Shown piece after piece: positions 1-6,895 of a DNA stretch of 19,979 nucleotides (its first letter is position 1; every line of letters starts with the position of its first letter). The notes under the pieces were generated by a model, which was not told the DNA's origin, ran no database searches, and saw only the letters and a program-made list of their open reading frames with translations. Made by a program: the position numbers and the translations under genes. The stretch is from Veillonella sp. (GTDB lineage Bacteria; Bacillota; Negativicutes; Veillonellales; Veillonellaceae): contig NZ_SVCB01000134.1 of the NCBI RefSeq assembly GCF_015058545.1, forward strand, positions 1 to 19,979. The letters run 5' to 3'.

Positions 1-256
1 CAACGCCCGTACCGGTGACTCTACGACGACGCGGCGTACGGCGCTGACTGGCCTTGGCGGTAGCTAAATATTCTTCCATGGACATGCCTTTAATAGGCGC
101 AATATCTTCCTCCATAAAAGCTTCCGCTTCCTGTTTTGACATAAAAGATTTGTAAATGGCACCACCATAGCCCTTTACCTGGCGTTCACAAGCCGCCCAA
201 GAATCATAAATTCCCCGCACTCTCCCCTCTCTTACGGCATAATACTTTTTACCCAT
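1..256 (-). CDS. rnhA: Ribonuclease HI with viroplasmin-like N-terminal domain (partial, N-terminus only)
   Basis: Reading the minus strand from the ATG at 256 gives 85 residues before the window ends, starting MGKKYYAVREGRVRGIYDSW and continuing through an aromatic and glycine-rich stretch ending GAIYKSF. This matches the caulimovirus viroplasmin / RNase H1 N-terminal domain, a small fold that binds RNA:DNA hybrids ahead of the catalytic RNase H domain. After about residue 45 the chain becomes acidic and then an Arg-rich linker (QRRTPRRRR) begins. The catalytic RNase H domain with its acidic residues would lie beyond the left edge, so activity is inferred from family architecture only. An AAGGAG Shine-Dalgarno sequence lies about 7 bases before the ATG. 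The gene follows ybaK by 29 bases and is probably co-transcribed with it. An RNase HI would remove RNA from RNA:DNA hybrids in the cytoplasm. Confidence 0.8.
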   Translation of the reverse strand, partial: MGKKYYAVREGRVRGIYDSWAACERQVKGYGGAIYKSFMSKQEAEAFMEEDIAPIKGMSMEEYLATAKASQRRTPRRRRVTGTGV

Positions 257-285
257 ATAAGCTCCTTGTTCTAGAATAACTGCAA

Positions 286-780
286 TCAGTTCATCGTTAA
301 CGGTTCGAAATGAGCATTTACTACTGTCTGTAAGTCCTTTGGATTAACTTTAATCTGCATGCCACGCAAACCGGCACTTACATAAATCTGATCAAACGTT
401 GCCATGGTCGCATCAAAATAGGTGGGAAACAATTTCTTCATTCCCACCGGCGAACAACCGCCCCGCAAATAACCGGTAAGCCCCAATAAATCCTTCACCG
501 CAATAAGCTCAACTGATTTATTGCCACTCACTCGTGCCGCCTGTTTTAAATCCAACTCAGCAGCAACGGGAATACAAAACACAACCGGCCCCGTTACATT
601 GCCTTTCCCCACCAATGTTTTGAAAACCTGTGCTTCCGGTAAATGCAGTTCTTCTGCTACATGAACGCCTGCACCGCGCCCTTCTTCCCATTCATAGGCC
701 AATACTTCATAACCGATTTTATGCGTGTCCAGCATGCGCATAGCATTTGTTTTTTTATGCTCTTTCTTACTCACGATCAT
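286..780 (-). CDS. ybaK: Cys-tRNA(Pro)/Cys-tRNA(Cys) deacylase, YbaK/EbsC family
   Basis: This 164-aa protein is close to the usual family length of about 160. Family members hydrolyse cysteine mischarged onto tRNA(Pro) by prolyl-tRNA synthetase, a trans-editing step in translation quality control. Supporting motifs are QVFKTLV at residues 51-57, with the conserved substrate-binding lysine at 54; the VVFCIP strand near 66-71; and the hallmark GYLRGGCSPVGMKK at 103-116, the glycine-rich loop of the editing pocket. The ATG at 778-780 follows an AAGGAA element by two to three bases, which is tight; ATG codons at residues 14 and 16 are alternative starts nearer the family N-terminus. The gene appears to open a two-gene unit with the downstream RNase HI gene. 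The 144-base gap upstream is AT-rich and holds a tandem repeat and a possible promoter. Confidence 0.92.
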   Translation of the reverse strand: MIVSKKEHKKTNAMRMLDTHKIGYEVLAYEWEEGRGAGVHVAEELHLPEAQVFKTLVGKGNVTGPVVFCIPVAAELDLKQAARVSGNKSVELIAVKDLLGLTGYLRGGCSPVGMKKLFPTYFDATMATFDQIYVSAGLRGMQIKVNPKDLQTVVNAHFEPLTMN

Positions 781-826
781 CGTTCCTTTTTTATTTTACT
801 ACAGTTTCATATAAAATATTACTACA

Positions 827-848
827 AAACAGCTGAAAAACAGCTGAA
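827..848. repeat. Tandem 11-bp repeat containing CAGCTG
   Basis: Two exact adjacent copies of AAACAGCTGAA lie at 827-837 and 838-848. Each carries the palindrome CAGCTG, so the pair can also form a small hairpin. The 11-base period is about one helical turn, which would place two identical sites on the same face of the DNA. They lie between the ybaK start codon and its possible promoter. Operator function is inference. Confidence 0.45.
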
Positions 849-850
849 TA

Positions 851-879
851 TTTATGAAATTTTTCGCATTATTTATCAA
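851..879 (-). promoter_or_regulatory. Possible promoter for ybaK-rnhA
   Basis: On the minus strand TTGATA (874-879) is followed after 17 bases by CATAAA (851-856); each hexamer matches the sigma-70/SigA consensus at four or more positions. Transcription would start near 844-848, within the 11-bp tandem repeat. The region is very AT-rich, so chance matches are likely. Confidence 0.3.
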
Positions 880-881
880 AT

Positions 882-902
882 ATAATTATGAATTATAATT
901 AT
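882..902. repeat. AT-only inverted repeat ATAATTAT-N5-ATAATTAT
   Basis: ATAATTAT at 882-889 and 895-902 are separated by GAATT. The unit is itself palindromic, so the pair is both a direct and an inverted repeat. It lies just upstream of the possible ybaK -35 element and downstream of the nucleoid-protein gene. It has no G or C in the stem and no following T tract, so it is unlikely to be an efficient terminator. A protein-binding site is possible but unproven. Confidence 0.3.
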
Positions 903-924
903 TTATTCAATTTTTTGCTTATTA

Positions 925-1923
925 TTACTTGTTCAATATTTTATTAATGTTTTTCAGTTCTATACGCAAAGTTCCGTCAGGATTCGTCACAATTTCAATG
1001 AATTCACTGTTTTGCATATATTCAACGGGAAAACTAATCTCAATTCCCGTATCAGTTTTAATTTTATGCTTTTCTCCTACCTTGGCGGCAAATTCCCGAT
1101 TTACCGGCAAAGGTCGTAACATATCTTGCTCTGCCAACGCTTTTTTCGCTGCTTCTTTTTGTTGCGGCTGATTGGCAAATACCGTATCTACAATAGTTTC
1201 CGGATTCAACGTATCGGATACTTCCGCATTTTTGGAAATCATGGAGCGAACCTTAACCAGCTCTTCCACACCATCCCCCTCATGGGCTTTTGCTACCTTA
1301 TCTACGATGCGTCTCACTTTGGCCACCGTATCACGGGATGACGGATTCGTACCGATTTGCAAAACTTTATCCCCTAAAATATAAACGGCTTCACCGTCAT
1401 ATTCACCTTTTGGTTCAAACAGACGCACCGAAAAATCCTCTAAATCAATCGCACAAAATGAGCGAAGCTTTTGGGTCGGACTCGGTAACACCGCTCGATT
1501 CGGAATCAATTCCGTAGTCAAAGTGCCGTCTTCTTCATTGAAAAGTTGGTGCGTATAAGCATCATGAGCCTGACATAGGAGAATGCATAAATAGCGATGA
1601 TTTTCAGCCGCTTCACAGATAATCGTATCAATAATAACCGGATCCGTCGCCTGTTTCATATAATTGAACATCGTTTCGCCCAATTCCTTGCCTAAGGTAG
1701 TAATATCGGTAAGACCGTCGCGATATTGCACCAACATTTGACCTAATTTACTTGTCTCATTTAAATAGCCCGTTCTAAGCCCCGGATCTTTAATCCCCTT
1801 AGTTACGTGGGCACTAACATAGTCCTGTAAAGCTTCCTCGCCCATATTCAGTTCATTTTCCGAATAGACTGCTAAGGAAGATGAAAAATCAAGAATTTGT
1901 AATACAGCCCGATTGATTTGCAT
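925..1923 (-). CDS. 37-kDa nucleoid-associated protein family (YejK/NdpA-like)
   Basis: This 332-aa soluble protein resembles the bacterial 37-kDa nucleoid-associated family (YejK/NdpA). Supporting features are the N-terminal pattern MQINRAVLQILDFSS, in which a short basic start leads into a strand describing self-encoded hydrophobics; the VSAHVTKGIKDPGLRTG region near 37-53; and the late segment with FAAKVGEKHKIKTDTGIEISFP followed by a C-terminal strand pair ending in IELKNINKILNK. Length matches the family's usual 330-340 residues. There is no signal peptide or membrane segment. Members co-purify with the nucleoid, but their molecular role is poorly defined. The ATG follows AAGGAG by five bases. 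Immediately upstream lies an intrinsic terminator (1942-1987), so the gene probably needs its own promoter or read-through. The identification rests on overall pattern memory. Confidence 0.8.
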   Translation of the reverse strand: MQINRAVLQILDFSSSLAVYSENELNMGEEALQDYVSAHVTKGIKDPGLRTGYLNETSKLGQMLVQYRDGLTDITTLGKELGETMFNYMKQATDPVIIDTIICEAAENHRYLCILLCQAHDAYTHQLFNEEDGTLTTELIPNRAVLPSPTQKLRSFCAIDLEDFSVRLFEPKGEYDGEAVYILGDKVLQIGTNPSSRDTVAKVRRIVDKVAKAHEGDGVEELVKVRSMISKNAEVSDTLNPETIVDTVFANQPQQKEAAKKALAEQDMLRPLPVNREFAAKVGEKHKIKTDTGIEISFPVEYMQNSEFIEIVTNPDGTLRIELKNINKILNK

Positions 1924-1941
1924 ATTTGCTCCTTAGTGGAT

Positions 1942-1987
1942 AAAAAAGTGTCTTGCCTCGCATTTAACAACACGAAAACAAGACACT
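1942..1987 (-). terminator. Intrinsic terminator after the rubredoxin-DUF2231 gene
   Basis: On the minus strand AGTGTCTTG (1979-1987) pairs with CAAGACACT (1947-1955), and the inner bases TTTCG and CGAGG can extend the stem past a one-base bulge. A run of T residues (plus-strand A tract 1942-1947) follows at once. This is a good Rho-independent terminator shape. It ends only about 18 bases before the start codon of the next gene, so it may also act as an attenuator for that gene. Confidence 0.75.
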
Positions 1988-2000
1988 CCAACGATATTTA

Positions 2001-2018
2001 ATGCATTTTGCAATGCAT
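2001..2018. repeat. Perfect 7-bp inverted repeat ATGCATT-TTGC-AATGCAT
   Basis: ATGCATT (2001-2007) and AATGCAT (2012-2018) flank the four-base loop TTGC, just after the stop codon of the rubredoxin-DUF2231 gene and before the terminator at 1942-1987. No T tract follows it, so it is not itself a terminator. It may be a 3' mRNA hairpin or a dyad operator for the next gene. Confidence 0.4.
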
Positions 2019-2028
2019 ATGATTAAGT

Positions 2029-2628
2029 TTAGCCTTGTACGTATGGTCCGAATAAACCGGCAAACAAGTGAGAACCTTTTTTGCCCAAAATAGCGGCACA
2101 AAGCGATGCTAAAGCACCTATAACGGCAATAACCAGTGCATTGCCGGCGGTGACATTATACGAATATGCCACATAGGCCTGTATCAGCGTCAGGGCGAAA
2201 TACACTATGGATAAGTAGATTTTGAATTTTAAAACAGGTGCTGTCGTTGTTTTATAACGAAGTTTACCACCGATATAACCGGAAATACCACCGATTAATA
2301 CCAATAAAGGCATTACGAGGCAAACCATCATGGCGAAATCGAATAAACGATAGCCCAAGCTGTAAGGCACGAGTAAACCTAAAATAGGCAATCCCACAGT
2401 TAAAGCGGAACCGGCAATCGGAAAATGAACTGCAATCGGATGTAAATGTAAATCCAATAAACGTTTACGGGTTGGATTCAATTTGCGTGGTGTGTATTCA
2501 GCCCAAACGGTTTTAGGAAAGCCGCAAGCCGGGCATGGTTTATCTGCATTATCGGCCGTTTCGATATAGCCGCACACACGACAAATTATATACTGAATCT
2601 TTTTCTCTTCTTGTTTTTTTGTTTCCAT
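2029..2628 (-). CDS. Rubredoxin-like domain fused to DUF2231-like membrane protein
   Basis: This 199-aa protein has two parts. Residues 12-42 hold CRVCG and CPACG, giving CX2C-X12-CX2C with Cys16, Cys19, Cys32 and Cys35, a rubredoxin or zinc-ribbon type metal site. Residues 61-182 hold four probable membrane segments (about 68-88, 96-118, 136-156 and 162-182). The first is preceded by HPIAVHFPI (63-71), with His63 and His68 in the HP-x3-HFP pattern typical of DUF2231 proteins. It is therefore a membrane-anchored protein with a cytoplasmic or surface metal head. An electron-transfer role is inference: the four cysteines could hold iron or zinc, and the histidines could bind haem, but neither is shown. 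The ATG follows AGGAG by seven bases. It has its own extended -10 promoter and a terminator, so it looks monocistronic, possibly with read-through to the nucleoid protein gene. Confidence 0.75.
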   Translation of the reverse strand: METKKQEEKKIQYIICRVCGYIETADNADKPCPACGFPKTVWAEYTPRKLNPTRKRLLDLHLHPIAVHFPIAGSALTVGLPILGLLVPYSLGYRLFDFAMMVCLVMPLLVLIGGISGYIGGKLRYKTTTAPVLKFKIYLSIVYFALTLIQAYVAYSYNVTAGNALVIAVIGALASLCAAILGKKGSHLFAGLFGPYVQG

Positions 2629-2664
2629 GTCAATCTCCTCACAAGAACAACTACTTCTCTTCCC

Positions 2665-2673
2665 ATTGTACCA
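2665..2673 (-). promoter_or_regulatory. Extended -10 promoter for the rubredoxin-DUF2231 gene
   Basis: On the minus strand the sequence reads TGGTACAAT, an extended -10 (TGn) followed by TACAAT, one base off the SigA consensus. Transcription would start near 2658, about 30 bases before the ATG. No convincing -35 hexamer is visible at 17-18 bases, which is tolerable with an extended -10. Confidence 0.5.
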
Positions 2674-2715
2674 TAATCTCTATTTATTCGACTACAGTAA
2701 ATCACTCATTAATAA

Positions 2716-3636
2716 TTACTTTTTATTATGAAAGTATTCATAGGTCGTTGTCAAGCCTTTATCTAATTCAATACTAGCTGATAAACCTAAATCATTTATC
2801 ATTTTTTTTGTACTTAATAACGAGTGTTTGATATCCCCTTGCCGTGCCTCTTCGTAGTGCACGTTAAACTCATGGTCCACAATTTTTTTAAATTGTGCCA
2901 CCAATTCATTCAGCGAAGTACCTATCTCGGTACTTACATTGATAACACCGATAAGATCCGGTTTGTTCAAAGCCGCCATATTAGCTGCCACTACATCGTC
3001 TACATAGACGAAATCGCGGGTTTGTTCACCGTCACCGAATATACTTATATCTTTATGAGCCTGTAAACGTTCACAAAAAATACTGATTACGCCGCCTTCA
3101 CCACCATTGCCCTGCCGCGGACCGTACACATTGGCATAGCGAAAACAGATGTAAGGTAAGCCGAAAGCTTCATGATAAATGCGCAGATAACTTTCCGTCG
3201 TCAATTTGGTAAGCCCGTAAAACGAGGATGGCTGCCCCGTCATCGTTTCCGTAAGCGGCAATGTATCGAGATCGCCATATACGGCGGCTGACGAAGGCAT
3301 GATGATTTTTTTAACGCCTACGCTGCGGCAAGCATTAAGCACATTGATAAGCCCCAATAAATTGACATCACAATCAAATGCGGGATCTTTCATAGACTCA
3401 GGCACCATTGTCTGAGCGGCTTCATGAAATACATAATCCGGTTTAAACTCAGCCAATTTAGCTGTAAGTTCTTTATCGCGAATATCCATTTCCACAAAGT
3501 CAGCCTTAGGATTTACAAAGTCTCGACAACCGGTACTTAAATTATCTATAACCATTACCTTGTGCCCTTCATTAATGAGAGCATCTACAAGATGGGAACC
3601 GATAAAACCGGCTCCGCCGGTCACGCAAATATTCAT
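2716..3636 (-). CDS. NAD-dependent epimerase/dehydratase, UDP-glucose 4-epimerase (GalE)-like
   Basis: This 306-aa protein is an extended short-chain dehydrogenase/reductase. The Rossmann NAD-binding motif TGGAGFIGSH is at residues 6-15, followed by the acidic strand end VIDNLSTG (29-36). The catalytic set is present as SSAAVYGD (115-122) and the YxxxK pair Tyr140/Lys144 in FYGLTK. The RYANVYGPRQ loop and FGDGEQTRDFVYVDDV, which bind the nucleotide sugar, also fit the GalE group. Members interconvert UDP-glucose and UDP-galactose or their N-acetyl forms; the substrate cannot be read from sequence, and the protein is about 30 residues shorter than classical GalE. It follows brnQ by 10 bases with a GAGG element before its ATG, so the two are probably one transcript. 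It may serve surface polysaccharide synthesis, though no other sugar gene is nearby. Confidence 0.85.
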   Translation of the reverse strand: MNICVTGGAGFIGSHLVDALINEGHKVMVIDNLSTGCRDFVNPKADFVEMDIRDKELTAKLAEFKPDYVFHEAAQTMVPESMKDPAFDCDVNLLGLINVLNACRSVGVKKIIMPSSAAVYGDLDTLPLTETMTGQPSSFYGLTKLTTESYLRIYHEAFGLPYICFRYANVYGPRQGNGGEGGVISIFCERLQAHKDISIFGDGEQTRDFVYVDDVVAANMAALNKPDLIGVINVSTEIGTSLNELVAQFKKIVDHEFNVHYEEARQGDIKHSLLSTKKMINDLGLSASIELDKGLTTTYEYFHNKK

Positions 3637-3646
3637 TACCCTAACC

Positions 3647-4990
3647 TCACTTAGTTTTTACAACTGCTATATAAATAAGTCCCAATACAAAGCCGATAGC
3701 AGACGGCACTACCCAGCCCATGCCTAAATCAAAGAACGGCAACAGCTTATATAAGCCTACAGTTTGCTGTACCCAAGCCGCTTCACTTAAAAATGCAGGC
3801 AAAGTATTGAGCGCATCGCCTATAGCCGCAATCAAGGCAAATACTGTAGTGATAAAATATACAGCCTGGCGACCGTTGAAAAGCGGTGCCAAGAATGTTA
3901 ACAAAATAATGGTAATCGTCAACGGATACAATAGCATCAAAATAGGAATCGCCAGCGATATAATCTGAGTTAACCCTACATTCCCGATTAAGAAGGAAAT
4001 AATCGCAAATGCATAGGCATATTTTTTATAGCTGATGGAATTCGGGAACAAATCGACAAATGTTTCCGAACAGGAACAAATAAGTCCCACCGCCGTTTTC
4101 AAACAAGCCAAGGTAACGGTAATCGCCAGTAATACGGCACCGATTGGTCCGAAATAATAATGGGCAATTTGTGCCAACGCAATACCGCCATTAGCGGATA
4201 AAGCGAAAACGCCAAGACTGGATGCGCCCACGTAAGCTAAGAATGCATAGATAATAACCATCAATACGACGGCCACAATACCGGCTTTAACCATACCGGC
4301 GGCAATATCTTTCGGTTCCGTAACGCCTACACTCTGCAAAGCACGAACAACGATAATACCGAAGGCTAAGGCTGCCAACGCATCCATGGTGTTATAACCT
4401 TCCGTAAAGCCTTTGAAGAACGGCATGGTCAAATAATCACCGCTCACCGGTGCCGTCGCCACGGAGCCCATTGGATTAATCAAGGCCACTACCAAGAGAA
4501 TAGCCAAGAAGATTAAGAACAACGGATTTAAAATTTTACCGATGTAGGTCATTAACTTACCCGGGTTCATGGAGAAAAACAGGCCCAAGACGAAGAACAC
4601 AAAGGTAAAGGCCGCCAAGGCTACCGTCTGCATATCATCACCGATATACGGTGCCAAACCGATTTGGTAAGAAACCGTGGCCGTACGCGGTAAAGCAAAA
4701 GCCGGACCTATGGTTAAATATAAAAGAATCGTAAATAATTTCGCATAGGTCGGATGTACGCGAGATGCCAAATCAAATAAACCGTTACTCCGCGAAATAC
4801 CGATAGCAACAACACCTAAGAACGGCAAGCCAATGGCCGTAATCAGAAAACCTACCGTAGCCGGCCACATGTCGGCCCCCGCTTCCTGCCCCATATGAAC
4901 CGGGAAAATCAAATTCCCTGCGCCGAAGAACATACCGAACAACATTGAGCCAATAACAATGGCGGAACTTAAAGATAATTTCCCCTGCAA
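3647..4990 (-). CDS. brnQ: Branched-chain amino acid:cation carrier BrnQ (LIVCS family), TTG start
   Basis: This 447-aa protein has about twelve hydrophobic segments and the N-terminal signature GMFFGAGNLIFPVHMGQ (residues 19-35) characteristic of BrnQ-type carriers, which import leucine, isoleucine and valine with Na+ or H+ through the cytoplasmic membrane. The family's usual length is 430-450. The start codon is TTG (4988-4990). It is preceded by AGGAGGG (4998-5004) at a seven-base spacing, the best ribosome site in the area, while the first in-frame ATG (codon 16) would remove part of the first membrane segment. The gene lies 69 bases after uvrC; a weak promoter-like pair TTGTAG/TGTAGT with 17-base spacing is in the gap, so it may be transcribed from there as well as from the uvr unit. 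No T-box or long leader fits in the gap. Confidence 0.92.
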   Translation of the reverse strand: MQGKLSLSSAIVIGSMLFGMFFGAGNLIFPVHMGQEAGADMWPATVGFLITAIGLPFLGVVAIGISRSNGLFDLASRVHPTYAKLFTILLYLTIGPAFALPRTATVSYQIGLAPYIGDDMQTVALAAFTFVFFVLGLFFSMNPGKLMTYIGKILNPLFLIFLAILLVVALINPMGSVATAPVSGDYLTMPFFKGFTEGYNTMDALAALAFGIIVVRALQSVGVTEPKDIAAGMVKAGIVAVVLMVIIYAFLAYVGASSLGVFALSANGGIALAQIAHYYFGPIGAVLLAITVTLACLKTAVGLICSCSETFVDLFPNSISYKKYAYAFAIISFLIGNVGLTQIISLAIPILMLLYPLTITIILLTFLAPLFNGRQAVYFITTVFALIAAIGDALNTLPAFLSEAAWVQQTVGLYKLLPFFDLGMGWVVPSAIGFVLGLIYIAVVKTK

Positions 4991-4997
4991 AATAATA

Positions 4998-5004
4998 CCC
5001 TCCT
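4998..5004 (-). promoter_or_regulatory. Strong Shine-Dalgarno that decides the brnQ TTG start
   Basis: The minus strand reads AGGAGGG, seven bases before TTG at 4990-4988. No ATG lies at a suitable distance, so this site supports the unusual start codon. Confidence 0.8.
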
Positions 5005-5059
5005 ACCGAATGGTGTTAACCATTACACTACATAAAATTAATAAATCCGCTACAACTCC

Positions 5060-6895
5060 TTAGCGATCTCCTTCAATGGTAGCACGCTTTTCATCTTTAG
5101 ACAAACGGAAAAATCGATACACTTCAGCCGCCGTTTTTTGATTCATTCCCGGCACGGCTGCCAATTCTTCTTCCGTAGCGGCCTTAATACCTTCTAAATT
5201 ACCGAAAGCCTGCCACAATGCTTTACGCCGTTTTGGGCCGATACCTTCAATATGGTCCAGAATCGACTCCAAATTGCGCTTACCGCGTAATTTACGATGA
5301 TACGTAATGGCGAAGCGATGAGCTTCGTCACGAATTTGTTGCAATAACTGCAATTCCGGCGAATGATGGGACAATATGATACTTTCCGACTGACCTTCCA
5401 CAAAAACTTCTTCAATTCGTTTAGCCAGCGAAATAACCGGCACATCCGTCACACCGACGGCTCTGATTAAAGGCAAGGCTGCATTGAGCTGTCCCTTACC
5501 GCCATCGATGATAATTAAATCCGGCATGGGCCAATCCGTTTCATTGCCGTAACGGCGTTCCATAATTTCCGCCATGGATTTAAAATCATCCGGTTTTCCC
5601 TGAACCGTTTTTAATTTGAAACGACGATATTCTTTTTTAGCCGGTTTACCGTCTTCAAAAACAACCATGGACGCCACTGTTTCACTGCCCTGTGTATGAG
5701 ATATATCAAAGCATTCCATACGTTCCGGGAGGCGTGGCAAATCGAGGACTTCCGCCAATTTCTTAACGGCACCGCCGCTCTTATCGAGGTCATACTGCCA
5801 TTGACGACGACGCTCTTCCAGGAAGTTTTGAGCGTTTTCAGCCGCCATTTTAATTAAATCATGCTTATAACCGCGTTGCGGCACGGAAACCTCAACATTT
5901 TGGCCCTTCATTTCGGTAAACCACTGTACAAAGAGTTCCCGTTCTTCCGTTTCATAAGGCAACAATACTTCTTTCGGCACAAAGGTGGTGCCGCCATAGT
6001 ATTGTTTTATAAATTCCGTCATAACCGTAGCGGCGTCATCACCTTCATTTTTAATGAAAAAGTTTTCACGCCCCAACATACGGCCGGAACGGATGAAAAA
6101 GACCTGCACACAGGCCATGAGACCTTCCATGGCGATACCGACTACGTCAATATCACCGCGTTGAGTTACCATGCGCTGTTTTTCACGAAGCTTTTCCAAG
6201 GCCTGCAATTGATCGCGCAGTTGAGCCGCTTTTTCAAAATCAAGTTCTTCCGCTGCCGCTTCCATTTGTTGCTTCAATTCCCCTAAAAGAGGAATCGGTT
6301 TACCCTCCAATACCTGTACGATTTGATCGATATAGGAGCGGTATTTTTCCGGTGATACTAAGCCTTGGCAAGGAGCCTCACAATAACCCAAATGATACTG
6401 CAAGCATGGCCGCGGTACATTCATATTTGAACAAGTGCGCAAAGGGAAATGACGGCGGAACAATTTTAAAGTCTGATGTACGGCCGTCACATCCGTAAAC
6501 GGTCCAAAATACTTGGCTCCGTCGCGTACCATGCGGCGCACCATAAGCACCCGCGGATATTCTTCCTGCACTGTCACCTTCACATAGGGATAGGTCTTAT
6601 CATCGCGAAGCATAATATTATACTTCGGATGATGTTCCTTAATGAGCGTATTTTCCAAAATTAACGCTTCCATTTCCGTCTTGGTCTGAATGACTTCCAC
6701 GTCAACGGCGCGCCGCATCATGGCCGTTACCTTAGGTGCCCGATTGATGTCATTGCGCACATAGGAACGGACGCGATTGCGCAGATTTATGGCTTTCCCC
6801 ACATAAATGATACGTTTATATTGGTCCCGCCATAAATAGACACCCGGCGTGGTCGGCAAATGGCTGATTTTCTCCAATACTTCTTCCGTTACCAT
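5060..6895 (-). CDS. uvrC: Excinuclease ABC subunit C (UvrC)
   Basis: This 611-aa protein is the dual-incision nuclease of nucleotide excision repair, cutting on both sides of a lesion marked by UvrB. The GIY-YIG nuclease lies at the N-terminus (GVYLW at 18-22, IIYVGKA at 29-35). Next come a cysteine cluster (CSNMNVPRPCLQYHLGYC followed by EAPC), a UVR domain with LDFEKAAQLRDQL that pairs with the UvrB tail, and the RNase H-like 5' nuclease with FDISHTQG and LIIIDGGKGQ, which supply the catalytic Asp residues. The C-terminal helix-hairpin-helix pair contains HIEGIGPKRRKAL and VPGMNQKTAAEV. Length and domain order are normal. The ATG overlaps the uvrA stop by one base (TAATG), so translation is probably coupled; only a weak AGG lies upstream. 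All known active segments are present, so it should be functional. Confidence 0.98.
   Translation of the reverse strand: MVTEEVLEKISHLPTTPGVYLWRDQYKRIIYVGKAINLRNRVRSYVRNDINRAPKVTAMMRRAVDVEVIQTKTEMEALILENTLIKEHHPKYNIMLRDDKTYPYVKVTVQEEYPRVLMVRRMVRDGAKYFGPFTDVTAVHQTLKLFRRHFPLRTCSNMNVPRPCLQYHLGYCEAPCQGLVSPEKYRSYIDQIVQVLEGKPIPLLGELKQQMEAAAEELDFEKAAQLRDQLQALEKLREKQRMVTQRGDIDVVGIAMEGLMACVQVFFIRSGRMLGRENFFIKNEGDDAATVMTEFIKQYYGGTTFVPKEVLLPYETEERELFVQWFTEMKGQNVEVSVPQRGYKHDLIKMAAENAQNFLEERRRQWQYDLDKSGGAVKKLAEVLDLPRLPERMECFDISHTQGSETVASMVVFEDGKPAKKEYRRFKLKTVQGKPDDFKSMAEIMERRYGNETDWPMPDLIIIDGGKGQLNAALPLIRAVGVTDVPVISLAKRIEEVFVEGQSESIILSHHSPELQLLQQIRDEAHRFAITYHRKLRGKRNLESILDHIEGIGPKRRKALWQAFGNLEGIKAATEEELAAVPGMNQKTAAEVYRFFRLSKDEKRATIEGDR

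Noticed and set aside
5009..5024. Inverted repeat AATGGT-GTTA-ACCATT before brnQ, possible operator
   Set aside because: Six-base arms in an AT-rich gap close to the ribosome site; could be chance, and no regulator is known for it.
5048..5065. Small stem CGCTA/TAGCG around the uvrC stop codon, possible terminator
   Set aside because: Only five pairs with an eight-base loop that overlaps the stop codon, and the following T-rich stretch is broken. Too weak to call.
5861..6286. A 141-codon plus-strand open frame rich in Phe and His
   Set aside because: It is fully antisense to the UVR and linker region of uvrC, with composition expected from the reverse complement of Glu/Lys/Gln codons.
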